Positions 44,361 to 52,367 of a stretch of DNA of 64,000 bases are shown here, in pieces (the stretch's first letter is position 1; each line of letters begins with the position of its first letter). The notes under the pieces are model-generated. The model saw nothing but the letters and a program-made list of their open reading frames with translations, was not told where the DNA came from and made no database searches. The position numbers were made by a program, and so were the translations under genes. The stretch is taken from the NCBI RefSeq assembly GCF_023100905.1, contig NZ_CP064686.1, forward strand, positions 6,758,001 to 6,822,000, read 5' to 3'. The stretch is from Bradyrhizobium sp. 4 (GTDB lineage Bacteria; Pseudomonadota; Alphaproteobacteria; Rhizobiales; Xanthobacteraceae).

Positions 44361-45245
44361 ATGCCGAAGCTGAAGCTGCCGAACATCGACGACGTCGTCG
44401 CCATCGACATTCACACCCACGCCGAAGAGCCCTGCGGCACCCATCCCGACGACGGCTATGACGATTTTCAGGCGCAGATGGCGGACTATTTCAAGTCGCC
44501 GCACAAGCATCCGCCGACCGTGCCGGAGACCGCCGCCTACTATCGATCCAAGAACATCGCCGCGGTGATCTTCCCGGTCGACGCCGAGCGCGAGACCGGC
44601 TTCCGCCGCTACAAGAATGAGGAGATGCTGGAGATCGCCTCCGACCATCTCGACGTTCTCATCCCCTTCGTCTCGATCGACCCGCACAAGGGCAAGCTCG
44701 GTGTGCGCGAGGCGCGCAAGCTGATCGAGGAATACGGGGTGCGCGGCTTCAAATTCCATCCGACCATGCAGGGCTTCTACGCCAACGACCGCATGGCCTA
44801 TCCGCTCTATGAAGAGATCAACAATGGCGGCGCGATCGCGCTGTTCCACACCGGCCAGACCGGCGTCGGCTCGGGCATGCCCGGCGGCATGGGGATGCGG
44901 CTGAAATATTCCAACCCGATGTACATGGACGACGTCGCGGCCGATTTCCCCGACCTCAAGATCATCCTCGCGCATCCCTCCTTCCCCTGGCAGGAAGAAG
45001 CGCTGTCGGTCGCGACCCACAAGCCGAACGTCTACATCGACCTGTCCGGCTGGTCGCCGAAATATTTCCCGCCGATCCTGGTGCGCTACATCAACTCGAT
45101 CCTGCAGGACAAGATGCTGTTCGGCTCGGACTGGCCGGTGATCACGCCGGACCGCTGGCTGTCGGATTTCGCCAAGATCGAGATCCGCGACGAGATCCGG
45201 CCGAAGGTGCTGAAGGCCAACGCAAGGAAGCTGCTGGGGATCTAG
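44361..45245 (+). CDS. Amidohydrolase family protein (amidohydrolase 2 type)
   Basis: 294 residues, full length for the amidohydrolase-2 family (ACMSD, gamma-resorcylate decarboxylase, 4-oxalomesaconate hydratase and lactonases). Metal ligands: IDIHTHAE (His18, His20), GFKFHPTMQGF, LFHTGQTG, ILAHPSFPWQEE and LFGSDWPV with the catalytic Asp. Strong similarity among family members makes the reaction uncertain; a decarboxylase or hydratase of aromatic breakdown is plausible. A palindrome and tandem repeats precede it; no pathway neighbours are present. Confidence 0.88.
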   Translation: MPKLKLPNIDDVVAIDIHTHAEEPCGTHPDDGYDDFQAQMADYFKSPHKHPPTVPETAAYYRSKNIAAVIFPVDAERETGFRRYKNEEMLEIASDHLDVLIPFVSIDPHKGKLGVREARKLIEEYGVRGFKFHPTMQGFYANDRMAYPLYEEINNGGAIALFHTGQTGVGSGMPGGMGMRLKYSNPMYMDDVAADFPDLKIILAHPSFPWQEEALSVATHKPNVYIDLSGWSPKYFPPILVRYINSILQDKMLFGSDWPVITPDRWLSDFAKIEIRDEIRPKVLKANARKLLGI

Positions 45246-45255
45246 AAAGCGCGTC

Positions 45256-45285
45256 GAGGGCTTCGATCCGGTAACCGAAGCCCTC
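45256..45285. terminator. Hairpin between convergent amidohydrolase and SDR genes
   Basis: GAGGGCTTCG and CGAAGCCCTC pair around ten bases. There is no T-run on either strand, so termination is likely weak or Rho-assisted. Confidence 0.5.
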
Positions 45286-45296
45286 ACGCTCAAGTC

Positions 45297-46031
45297 TCAG
45301 ACCTGTGCCAGGCCTCCATCCACGAAAACCTCGCCGCCGGTCATGAAGCTGCTGTCTGAGGACGCCAGGAACGCCGCAACCGCCCCCGTCTCGCTCGGGT
45401 CGCCGACGCGTCCGATCGGCGTCATGCTTCCGAGCGCATCGAAGGCTTCCTCGCCGACGATCTCCAGCGCCAGCTCCGTCTTGGTCGGCCCCGGTGACAG
45501 CACATTGACGCGGATGCCGGTGCCGCGCAGGTCCAGCGCCCAGCTGCGCGCCAGATTCCGGATCGCAGCCTTGGTCGCGCTGTAGATGCTGAACTGCGGC
45601 GTCCCCATCACCCCCGTGCTCGATCCGGTCAGGATGATCGACGACCCCTTCGTCATCAGCGGCAGGGCTTTCTGCACCGTGAACACCAGCCCCTTCACAT
45701 TGACGTCGAAGATCTGATCGTAATGCTCGGGCGTGATCTCGCCGAGCGGCGCAAACAATCCGGTCCCAGCATTGGCGAACAGGATGTCGAGCCCGCCGCG
45801 TTCGGCCTTCACCGCCGCGTATAACCTGTCGAGGTCGGACATATCAGTCACCGAGCCCCTGACGGCGCGCGCCGAGGAACCCAGCTGCGCCACGGCGGCG
45901 TCGAGCGGCTCCTGCCGCCGCCCGAAGAGATAGACGAACGCGCCTTCGTCGATGAACCGTTTGGCCGCTCCAAATCCGATGCCGGTTCCGCCGCCCGTAA
46001 CCACCGCCGTCTTGCCTTGTAGTCTGCTCAT
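45297..46031 (-). CDS. Short-chain dehydrogenase/reductase
   Basis: 244 residues from the Met at 46031, with AAGGAG upstream. The Rossmann motif TGGGTGIG (12-19), LFANAGTG, a catalytic Ser-Tyr-Lys set (GSSTGVMGTPQFSIYSATKAA) and a C-terminal GGEVFVDGG place it in the classical SDR family, NAD(P)-dependent oxidoreductases. Substrate unknown. It is divergent from an HxlR regulator whose N-terminal Cys suggests redox or electrophile control; the two share an 84-base intergenic region. Confidence 0.93.
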   Translation of the reverse strand: MSRLQGKTAVVTGGGTGIGFGAAKRFIDEGAFVYLFGRRQEPLDAAVAQLGSSARAVRGSVTDMSDLDRLYAAVKAERGGLDILFANAGTGLFAPLGEITPEHYDQIFDVNVKGLVFTVQKALPLMTKGSSIILTGSSTGVMGTPQFSIYSATKAAIRNLARSWALDLRGTGIRVNVLSPGPTKTELALEIVGEEAFDALGSMTPIGRVGDPSETGAVAAFLASSDSSFMTGGEVFVDGGLAQV

Positions 46032-46115
46032 GATGTGCTCCTTCACTAGGGTTGCACTGAGCTGGCGGCCTACCCACCTATCGACAAGTATGCACCTTTT
46101 GGTAAGTGCCCAAAA
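46032..46115. promoter_or_regulatory. Shared control region of SDR and HxlR regulator
   Basis: This 84-base divergent region carries related direct repeats AAGTATGCACC and TAAGTGCCC just before the HxlR start. HxlR-type regulators bind such short direct or inverted repeats. Binding is inferred from position. Confidence 0.4.
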
Positions 46116-46538
46116 ATGTCAGACACGATCTCTCCACCTGCGCAGGCTTCGCCACCTGTCCAAAGCTGCACCCCGACTTTGCCCGGCTTCACTTGCGGCC
46201 TCGACGCGACCCTGCGGGTCATCGCCGGCAAGTGGAAGCCGCTGATTCTGTACTTCCTCGCCCAGGGCGGGCCGACCCGCTACGGCGAGCTGCGGCGAGC
46301 CGTGCGCGACGTCAGCGACAAGGTGCTGATCCAGCAGCTCAAGGAGTTGGAGGCCGATGGTCTCGTGAAGCGGACCGACTACAAGGAGGTGCCGCCGCGG
46401 GTGGACTATAGCCTCACCCTTTTGGGTCACAGCCTCGCCCAAGCTCTCGTACCGCTCTGCGCGTGGGGCACCGAGCACATGGCGGAGGTCAGCCAGGTCT
46501 TCGCCGAGCGGGAGGCCTGGAATTCCAAGAGCCGGTGA
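46116..46538 (+). CDS. HxlR family transcriptional regulator
   Basis: 140 residues. The winged-helix HxlR signature is clear: LRVIAGKWKPLILYFLAQGGPTRYGELRRAV (cited in parts), ISDKVLIQQLKELEADGLV-type DVSDKVLIQQLKELEADGLV and YSLTLLGHSLAQALVPLCAWG. Cys18 and Cys27 precede the GKW motif; in YodB/QorR-type members a Cys at the latter position senses quinones or diamide. It probably represses the divergent SDR gene and itself. It ends 24 bases before the converging MerR gene. Confidence 0.92.
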   Translation: MSDTISPPAQASPPVQSCTPTLPGFTCGLDATLRVIAGKWKPLILYFLAQGGPTRYGELRRAVRDVSDKVLIQQLKELEADGLVKRTDYKEVPPRVDYSLTLLGHSLAQALVPLCAWGTEHMAEVSQVFAEREAWNSKSR

Positions 46539-46562
46539 ATGTGATGGTCGAGATGCGTGCGA

Positions 46563-46910
46563 TCAATTCACGCTTGCCAGATAGCCCGCCAAAATTGTCC
46601 GGCTTTGGCTGAGCGTCTCGATACGTTCGTCGATCAGGCCGACCTGCTGCTTGAGTATATTTCGCAGCTCGTTGCACGGCGTGAAAGCCGGATCGTTGTT
46701 CCGCACGCAGGGGAGCAACCGCTTGATGGTTTCGAGCGTCATCCCGGCGCCGCCGAGCATCTTGATGCGCCGCACCGTTTCCTCTTCGGCCTGGCCGTAA
46801 TCGCGATAGCCGGAGTTCGTCCGCAGCGGCGCGAGCAGTCCTTCGCCTTCGTAGTAGCGCAGCATTCGGACGCTGACCCCCGTCCGCCGGGAGAGTTCGC
46901 CGATCTTCAT
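46563..46910 (-). CDS. MerR family transcriptional regulator
   Basis: 115 residues from the Met at 46910. N-terminal helix-turn-helix: MKIGELSRRTGVSVRMLRYYEGEGLL, then GYRDYGQAEEETVRRIKMLG and a dimerisation helix (NELRNILKQQVGLIDERIETL, cited in part). Cys68 and Cys79 are candidates for metal or electrophile sensing. MerR proteins twist promoters with long spacers; such a promoter lies directly upstream (46921-46952) facing the dehydrogenase at 46994, so it most likely controls that gene. Confidence 0.93.
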   Translation of the reverse strand: MKIGELSRRTGVSVRMLRYYEGEGLLAPLRTNSGYRDYGQAEEETVRRIKMLGGAGMTLETIKRLLPCVRNNDPAFTPCNELRNILKQQVGLIDERIETLSQSRTILAGYLASVN

Positions 46911-46920
46911 CTGAAGCCTC

Positions 46921-46952
46921 TTGACCCTGACAGCACTGTCAGACCCTACAGA
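46921..46952 (+). promoter_or_regulatory. MerR-type promoter for the dehydrogenase
   Basis: TTGACC (46921-46926), then the dyad CTGACAG-CA-CTGTCAG (46927-46942), then TACAGA (46947-46952). The spacer is 20 bases, longer than the normal 17, with the dyad inside it. This is the classic architecture activated by MerR proteins. It points toward the gene starting at 46994. Confidence 0.75.
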
Positions 46953-46993
46953 CTTTGCTCGTCCAAGTGAATGCACTTGTGAAGGGAGCAACG

Positions 46994-48004
46994 ATGAGAG
47001 CCTACCATTTGAATAGCCATGCTGCTGCTGGCCGCCTTGCGCGCGTCGAAATCAGCAAACCCGAACCCGCCAATGGCGAGGTCCGCATTCGGGTCGAAGC
47101 GGCAAGTCTGAATTACCGCGACCTCCTGATCCTCGACCGTGCAGGCCAAGGCGAGCTCAAGGGCCGCGTGCCACTCTCCGACGGTGCGGGTGTCGTTGAC
47201 GCCATCGGCACCGACGTCGCGCAATGGCGACTCGGAGACCACGTCGCTGGGTCTTTCTTCCGCGATTGGATCTCGGGGCCGTTCAAGTCCAGCTATATTC
47301 CGTCATCCCTCGGTGGCAACACGATGGACGGAATGCTGGCTGAGTATGTCGTGCTGCCGGCGACCGCGCTGATCTCAGTGCCGGCGCATCTGTCCGCGGT
47401 GGAGGCAGCGACCCTGCCCTGTGCCGGCGTCACGGCTTTCCATGGCCTCATCGCACGCGGCGGGATGCGCAAAGGCGACACGCTGTTGGTCCAGGGAACA
47501 GGCGGCGTTGCGCTGTTCGGGCTTCAATTCGCGGTGGCGCTGGGGGCGCGTGCGATCGTGATATCCTCCTCGGATGAAAAACTCGCACGCGCCAAGGCGC
47601 TGGGCGGCTCGATCCTCATCAACTATCGCGAGACGCCTGACTGGGATGTCGCCCTGATGAAGGCGACGAATGGCGCCGGGGCCAGTCATATCCTCGAACT
47701 CGGCGGTCCCGGCACCTATGATCGATCGCTGCGATCGGTCGCTTCGGGTGGCAAGATCGTCCAGATCGGTGTCTTGACGGGGTTCGGTCCCAAGCCCGAC
47801 CTCGCGCGTCTTCAGTGGGAGAATGCCGACATCATCGGTGTCACCGTCGGATCGGTCGAACACTTTGTCGCGATGAATCGCTTCCTGACCGAACACGCGA
47901 TTCACCCGATCGTCGATCGGATCTATGGTTTCGATGAGGCACCCGAAGCGTATGCGCACCTGCGCACCGGCTCACATTTCGGCAAGGTCGTGATCAGGCT
48001 TTAG
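46994..48004 (+). CDS. Zinc-independent-type alcohol dehydrogenase / quinone oxidoreductase (MDR)
   Basis: 336 residues from the Met at 46994, with GAAGGGAG upstream. The medium-chain dehydrogenase fold is marked by NYRDLLILDRAGQG, PLSDGAGVVDAIG, GDHVAGSF, a PCAGVTAFHGL stretch, the nucleotide-binding QGTGGVALFGLQFA and LGGSILINYRE. The zinc-ligand Cys/His set of true ADHs is largely missing, pointing to a quinone-oxidoreductase-like NADPH enzyme. It is likely induced by the divergent MerR regulator in response to electrophiles. Confidence 0.92.
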   Translation: MRAYHLNSHAAAGRLARVEISKPEPANGEVRIRVEAASLNYRDLLILDRAGQGELKGRVPLSDGAGVVDAIGTDVAQWRLGDHVAGSFFRDWISGPFKSSYIPSSLGGNTMDGMLAEYVVLPATALISVPAHLSAVEAATLPCAGVTAFHGLIARGGMRKGDTLLVQGTGGVALFGLQFAVALGARAIVISSSDEKLARAKALGGSILINYRETPDWDVALMKATNGAGASHILELGGPGTYDRSLRSVASGGKIVQIGVLTGFGPKPDLARLQWENADIIGVTVGSVEHFVAMNRFLTEHAIHPIVDRIYGFDEAPEAYAHLRTGSHFGKVVIRL

Positions 48005-48032
48005 AAATCAGGGCCCAAGTCGCGATTCCGTC

Positions 48033-48062
48033 TTGGACCGATTTCGGGGCGCCTTGTATAGT
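48033..48062 (+). promoter_or_regulatory. Promoter of the haloacid dehalogenase gene
   Basis: TTGGAC (48033-48038), an 18-base spacer and TATAGT (48057-48062), 35 bases before the TTG start at 48097. GGAGGA lies at the right distance for translation. Confidence 0.55.
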
Positions 48063-48096
48063 CCGTGGACCGCAACGATCCCGGAGGACAGGTCAA

Positions 48097-48861
48097 TTGA
48101 GCCTCAAAGCCGTTGTCTTCGATGCCTACGGAACGCTCTACGACATCCAGTCGGTCGCCGAGACCACCGAGGATGCGTTTCCGGGCTACGGTGAGATCAT
48201 CACGCAGATCTGGCGGATCAAGCAGCTCGAATACACCTGGTTGCGCTCGCTGATGCGGCGCTACCAGGACTTCGCAGCCATCACGCGCGACTCGCTTGCC
48301 TATACGCTGCGCGTGCTCGGGCTCGCCTATGACAGCGAGGCGTTCGAGCGGGTAATCGAGAAATACCTGCATCTCGATCTCTATCCGGATGCGGCGACCA
48401 CGCTCGCGGCGCTGAAGCCCCGCAAGCTTGCAATCCTCTCCAATGGCAGTCCGGACATGCTGGGTGCGCTCGTGCGCAATTCCGGCCTCGACGCCCTGCT
48501 TGATGCCACGATCAGCGTCGATGCGAGGAAGATCTTCAAGCCGAGCCCGGAAGCTTACATGCTGATCGGCGAAGTGCTCGGCACCGCGCCTGACGAGGTG
48601 CTGTTCGTCTCGTCCAATCCCTGGGACGTCGCGGGCGCAAAATCGTTCAGGCTGAACGTCGCCTGGATCGAACGGGTGACATCCGAGGCGATGGCGCTGG
48701 CTTGCGTCGAGAACGAACTCGTGGCACCGCTGACGATGTTCAAGGCGATCCGCACCCAGATGGACGAGCTCGACTTCGCGCCGGACCACCGTGTCCGTTC
48801 GCTCTCCGAGCTGCCCGGGATCATCTCTAGGGATGACCCGGGGATCGCCGCCCGCCCGTGA
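48097..48861 (+). CDS. Haloacid dehalogenase, type II
   Basis: 254 residues starting with TTG, preceded by GGAGGACAGG. Type II L-2-haloacid dehalogenases hydrolyse L-2-haloalkanoates through an Asp nucleophile. The HAD motifs are VVFDAYGTLYD (Asp9), ILSNGSPDM, KIFKPSPEAY (Lys) and FVSSNPWDVAGAKSF, the last being the type II signature. Length (usual 220-250) fits. It is followed within eight bases by the YbaK gene, so they form a two-gene unit. Confidence 0.93.
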   Translation: MSLKAVVFDAYGTLYDIQSVAETTEDAFPGYGEIITQIWRIKQLEYTWLRSLMRRYQDFAAITRDSLAYTLRVLGLAYDSEAFERVIEKYLHLDLYPDAATTLAALKPRKLAILSNGSPDMLGALVRNSGLDALLDATISVDARKIFKPSPEAYMLIGEVLGTAPDEVLFVSSNPWDVAGAKSFRLNVAWIERVTSEAMALACVENELVAPLTMFKAIRTQMDELDFAPDHRVRSLSELPGIISRDDPGIAARP

Positions 48862-48868
48862 GACCTGA

Positions 48869-49345
48869 ATGAGCCTTCAATCCGTTCGCGATTTCTTCGC
48901 TGAAAAAGCCCCCGACATATCAGTCATCGAATCCCCGATCAGCTCCGCGACCGTGACGCTGGCCGCCGAAGCCTACGGCGTCGAGCCCGGGATGATCGCC
49001 AAGACGCTCTCGCTACGCATCGGCGAGCGCGTGATCCTGATCGTCGCGGCGGGCACCTCGCGCATGGACAACAAGAAGGTGAAGGCGGCGTTCGGCGGCA
49101 AGCCGAAGATGCTGGGGCTGGAAGAGGTCGCCGAGATCACCGGCCACGAGGTCGGCGGCGTTTGTCCGTTCGGGCTGAAGTCGCCGCTGCCGATTTACTG
49201 CGATGTGTCGCTGAAGGCGTTCGACATGGTGGTGCCGGCCGCGGGCTCGACCCATAGCGCGGTGCGCATTGCGCCCGACCGGATGGCCGAGCTGACTGCG
49301 GCGGAATGGGTCGATGTCTGCGAAGTCAGGTCCGAAGCGCCCTAA
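48869..49345 (+). CDS. YbaK/EbsC (aminoacyl-tRNA deacylase-like) protein
   Basis: 158 residues. Members of this family, such as YbaK and ProX, edit mischarged tRNAs in trans. Signatures seen are IAKTLSLRIGERVILIVAAG, SRMDNKKVKAAFGGKPKML (with the conserved Lys), ITGHEVGGVCPFGL and VPAAGSTHSAVRIAPDR. It begins eight bases after the dehalogenase gene. Its stop overlaps by four bases the stop of the converging gene at 49342. Confidence 0.92.
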   Translation: MSLQSVRDFFAEKAPDISVIESPISSATVTLAAEAYGVEPGMIAKTLSLRIGERVILIVAAGTSRMDNKKVKAAFGGKPKMLGLEEVAEITGHEVGGVCPFGLKSPLPIYCDVSLKAFDMVVPAAGSTHSAVRIAPDRMAELTAAEWVDVCEVRSEAP

Positions 49346-49692
49346 TCATCCTCGTCGTAAGGCCGGGGCTGGGTCGCCGGAGGCGGTGGCGCATTGTTAT
49401 ATCGTGGCGCCGGCGCGGCGCGATTGCTCGGAACCTGCTGCTGCGGCGGCATCTGGTTGTTGGACTGGAACACCGCGCGACAACCGCTGGAGAGCTGGGG
49501 CGTGTTCTGCCGCAAGCAGGCCGTAATGCGGCTCACATCAGGGATCTGGTCGCTGCACAGCCGCCACACATCCGGCGTGCAGGCCATCTGCTGCTCCATG
49601 GTTCCGCGATACTCTTCAGCGGATGCAGTGCCCTGCGCGACGATGCCGCCGATCGCAAGCGCCACACCCAGCGCAATCCGCTCTGTTCGCAT
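49342..49692 (-). CDS. Secreted Cys-containing protein, hypothetical
   Basis: 116 residues from the Met at 49692. A signal peptide (1-25, ending ASAE) is followed by a Cys-rich region: ACTPDVWRLCSDQIPD, ITACLRQN and SSGCRAVF, whose four Cys could form two disulfides. After about residue 80 comes a Gln/Pro-rich low-complexity tail (MPPQQQVPSNRAAPAPRYNN) ending in acidic residues. The C-x8-C...C...C pattern recurs in short rhizobial secreted proteins; no function is known. Confidence 0.75.
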   Translation of the reverse strand: MRTERIALGVALAIGGIVAQGTASAEEYRGTMEQQMACTPDVWRLCSDQIPDVSRITACLRQNTPQLSSGCRAVFQSNNQMPPQQQVPSNRAAPAPRYNNAPPPPATQPRPYDEDD

Positions 49693-49787
49693 GTCCGATT
49701 CCTTCGCGAGTCTCTCGAATTCTCTTCAATCAATGAGACGCGGAGAGGTTCTGGACTAACAAAAAATTGTGAAAACGGGCCAGGAAC

Positions 49788-50771
49788 CTATTCTACCTTG
49801 CCGATCTTCTTCACTGCCGTAATCAGCCGCGCGCTGTCGACCGCCACGAACTCGGCAAACGCCGGCGCGTCCTGATAGGCAACGAGGCTGCCCGACGTTT
49901 CGAAGGCCTTGAGCACGTCCGGGCTCGTCATCACCTGCGCCATCGCCTCGCGCAGGCGGGTCGCGATCGGCGCCGGCAGCGCGCTCTGCGCAAACAGCCC
50001 GGCCCAGATGTACATCTCGACGTCCTTGTAGCCGAGCTCCTGGAAGGTCGGCACATCGGGGAAGCTTGCGATGCGCTTGGCGCCGCAATTGCCGAGCACG
50101 CGCAGCTTGCCATCCTCCACTTGCGGCTTCAGCGTCCCCGGTGCGGCAGCGATCGCCTGCACGGTGCCGCTGAGCAGCGCGGTAAGCGCCGGACCGGCGC
50201 CGCGAAACGGCACATGCAGCAGCTTGATGTCGGCGCTGCTTGCGAACATCTCCATCGCCACATGCAGCGTGCCGTAAGGCCCCGACGAGCCATAGGTGAT
50301 CTGGCCGGGACGCTTCCTGGCATCCTCGACGAAATCCTGCGCCGTCTTCCACGGCGCCGAGGCCGGCACGGCGAGCAGCGTGGGATCGGCCAGCACCCGC
50401 GCGATCGGCATGAACTGCGAGAGCTCGTAGGCGACCGGACGGTCGAACAGCCGGTCGGCTTCGGGCAGCACCGCGAGCGAGGACAGCGTCATCAGCAGCG
50501 TGTAGCCGTCGGGCTCGGCGCGCGCCGCCGCGGCATTGCCGACGGATCCACCGCCACCGCCGGCGCGGTTGTCGACGATGACCGCCTTGCCCAGGATTCG
50601 CTCCAGCGCCTGTGCGACGGGGCGCGCCGCGAGATCCGCCTGGCCGCCGGCCGGAAACGGCACGATCATGGTGACGTTGCGCGCGGGATAGGCTTGCGCG
50701 AAAGCCACGCTCGACAACGAAGGCAACAACGGCAATGCGGCAGCGGCGCGCAGGACATCGCGTCGATCCAT
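49788..50771 (-). CDS. Bug-family tripartite tricarboxylate transporter substrate-binding protein
   Basis: 327 residues. TctC/Bug proteins bind small carboxylates in the periplasm. A signal peptide (1-26) is followed by the two-lobe fold with VTMIVPFPAGGQADLAARPVAQAL (cited in part), VVDNRAGGGGG, IGNAAAARAEPDGYTLLMT-type stretch VGNAAAARAEPDGY and TYGSSGPYGTLHVAM. The matching membrane subunits TctA and TctB are not present nearby, so it is an orphan, as is common for this very expanded family. Confidence 0.93.
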   Translation of the reverse strand: MDRRDVLRAAAALPLLPSLSSVAFAQAYPARNVTMIVPFPAGGQADLAARPVAQALERILGKAVIVDNRAGGGGGSVGNAAAARAEPDGYTLLMTLSSLAVLPEADRLFDRPVAYELSQFMPIARVLADPTLLAVPASAPWKTAQDFVEDARKRPGQITYGSSGPYGTLHVAMEMFASSADIKLLHVPFRGAGPALTALLSGTVQAIAAAPGTLKPQVEDGKLRVLGNCGAKRIASFPDVPTFQELGYKDVEMYIWAGLFAQSALPAPIATRLREAMAQVMTSPDVLKAFETSGSLVAYQDAPAFAEFVAVDSARLITAVKKIGKVE

Positions 50772-50925
50772 GGCAGATTTCCCCCTGTTTTCTTATTTCG
50801 GTGCCAGCCTAGCGTGACCGCCCGCAAGAACAAGCCGTGCGGCGGGATTAACGAAGCATTATCCATGTTCCGCCCGGTCAGGAACGCCCCCCGGACTCTA
50901 CCGTTGCCTCGCAGGGAGTGGAGCG

Positions 50926-51183
50926 ATGAATAGACTTCAGACCATTGACGTGGCGCTGGACGAGATGCTGGTGAATCTCGCCGCCATCGTCTTGCGGCTA
51001 TCAAAACCCGACGTCACGCGGACGCCGGAAGCGCGACGCGCCTTGGCGCAATCCGTGCATCAATACGCAGTCTGCGCGAAGCGCTCGCGCGATCCGCGTG
51101 TCCATGATTTGAAGTCGCAGCTGGAAGAAACGTTGAAGCCGACCTTGCGCGTGGTCGCGCGTAATGATGCGACGGTGTCTTAG
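50926..51183 (+). CDS. Small soluble protein, hypothetical
   Basis: 85 residues from the Met at 50926, with AGGGAGTGGAG upstream. It appears fully helical with many charged residues: LDEMLVNLAAIVLRLS, RRALAQSVHQYAVCAKRS and DLKSQLEETLKPTLR. One Cys occurs (Cys51). No family is recognised. It is followed immediately by repeat family B (copy 3), whose right arm reaches the converging LysR gene region. Confidence 0.65.
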   Translation: MNRLQTIDVALDEMLVNLAAIVLRLSKPDVTRTPEARRALAQSVHQYAVCAKRSRDPRVHDLKSQLEETLKPTLRVVARNDATVS

Positions 51184-51192
51184 TCCAACTCC

Positions 51193-51277
51193 GTCATTGC
51201 GAGCGAAGCGAAGCAATCCAGAATGCCTCCGCGGAGACATTCTGGATTTGCTTCGTCGCTTCGCTCCTCGCAATGAC
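51193..51277. repeat. Palindromic intergenic repeat, family B (copy 3)
   Basis: Left arm GTCATTGCGAGCGAAGCGAA...AATCCAGAAT, right arm ATTCTGGATT...GCTTCGCTCCTCGCAATGAC with a short loop. Nearly identical to copy 2 at 25405-25487 on both arms. Confidence 0.85.
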
Positions 51278-51314
51278 GGAGGTCGCTGAAGGCACTCGCT
51301 CTACGATAACTTTG

Positions 51315-52250
51315 CTACGACGACTTTGCCTTTCCGCGCACCTGCCGCTTGCACGTACCCGGCAGCTTCGCTGCGAGAAAATCGCCGAGCGCCTCGACGC
51401 GTGCGGGGCGCGGGCCGCCAGGTGGCGTCACCAAATGCACGGAGCCTTCAACCTGCTTCCAGTCCTTCAGGACCACTTCGACCTCGCCAGAGGAAATGGC
51501 CTCGCCGACGATGAATTCCGGAAGGTCGGCGATGCCGAGGCCGGCGATCAGCGCCGGCATTACCGCTTCGCCGTTGTTGACGCGGAGCTGACCGCCCGGA
51601 CGCACGCTGGCCTGCTCGCCGGCCGAATTGGTGTAGTGCCAGACGTTGGGCGTCGAGAGATAGGCGTAGCTGAAGCATTTGTGCTCGGCCAGATGCATCG
51701 GATGCGTCGGCCGTCCGTATTGCCTAAGATAGGACGGCGCGGCCACCGTAAAGCGCGGCATCGTGAAGAGCCGCCGCGCAATCAGCGAGGAATCCGGCAG
51801 CCGCGCGATCCGCACCGCCATGTCAAAGCCCTCGCCGATCAAATCGATGGTCGCATCGCTCAAGTGCAGATCGACCGAGACCTCCGGATAAGCCTCGAAG
51901 AACTCCGGCAGCAATGGCGCCACCGCCTTGATCCCGAATGTCATGGGGACGGCGAGCCGCACCAGGCCCCGCGGCGCGACCGACTGCGCCAGTGCTTCGT
52001 TCTCCGCCGCCTCGCCGTCGGACAGCAGGCGCGTCGCACGCTCGGCGAGCTTATGCCCGGCATCGGTCAGTGCGAGCCGGCGTGAGGTGCGGTTGAACAG
52101 CCGGGCGCCGAGCCGCTCTTCGAGGCGCGTGACCGCCTTGGACACCGTTGCCTTGGACATCGCGAGTTCGCCCGCGGCCCCCGCAAACGACCGTAATTCC
52201 ACGACTTTTGCGAAAATCGCGAGTGCCTCGAAATCGGGGAGTTTGGCCAT
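51315..52250 (-). CDS. LysR family transcriptional regulator
   Basis: 311 residues from the Met at 52250. The N-terminal helix-turn-helix is LAIFAKVVELRSFAGAAGELAMSKATVSKAVTRLEERLGARLF (cited in parts), followed by RTSRRLALTDAG. The effector-binding domain runs to about 290, with VRIARLPDSSLIARRLF and ALIAGLGIADLPEF. It is divergent from the SDR-pirin-WrbA genes and probably controls them; several palindromes lie in the shared region 52251-52367. Confidence 0.93.
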   Translation of the reverse strand: MAKLPDFEALAIFAKVVELRSFAGAAGELAMSKATVSKAVTRLEERLGARLFNRTSRRLALTDAGHKLAERATRLLSDGEAAENEALAQSVAPRGLVRLAVPMTFGIKAVAPLLPEFFEAYPEVSVDLHLSDATIDLIGEGFDMAVRIARLPDSSLIARRLFTMPRFTVAAPSYLRQYGRPTHPMHLAEHKCFSYAYLSTPNVWHYTNSAGEQASVRPGGQLRVNNGEAVMPALIAGLGIADLPEFIVGEAISSGEVEVVLKDWKQVEGSVHLVTPPGGPRPARVEALGDFLAAKLPGTCKRQVRGKAKSS

Positions 52251-52367
52251 AGAAGGGGATCCAACCGGGCTGTTTAAGGAAACAATGCGTTTCAACAGTT
52301 TCTATTTCTATACCACAGGCGGAGGCTTATCCAAGGGTCATCAGAAATTCAGGAATGGAGAAGTCCA
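52251..52367. promoter_or_regulatory. Divergent LysR control region
   Basis: Two overlapping dyads are seen: TGTTT-AAGG-AAACA (52271-52284) and GAAAC-AATGC-GTTTC (52279-52293), followed by a further GTTTC at 52298. Such nested dyads are typical of LysR recognition and activation sites. The gene on the right is preceded by a weak AGGAATGG ribosome site. Confidence 0.6.
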
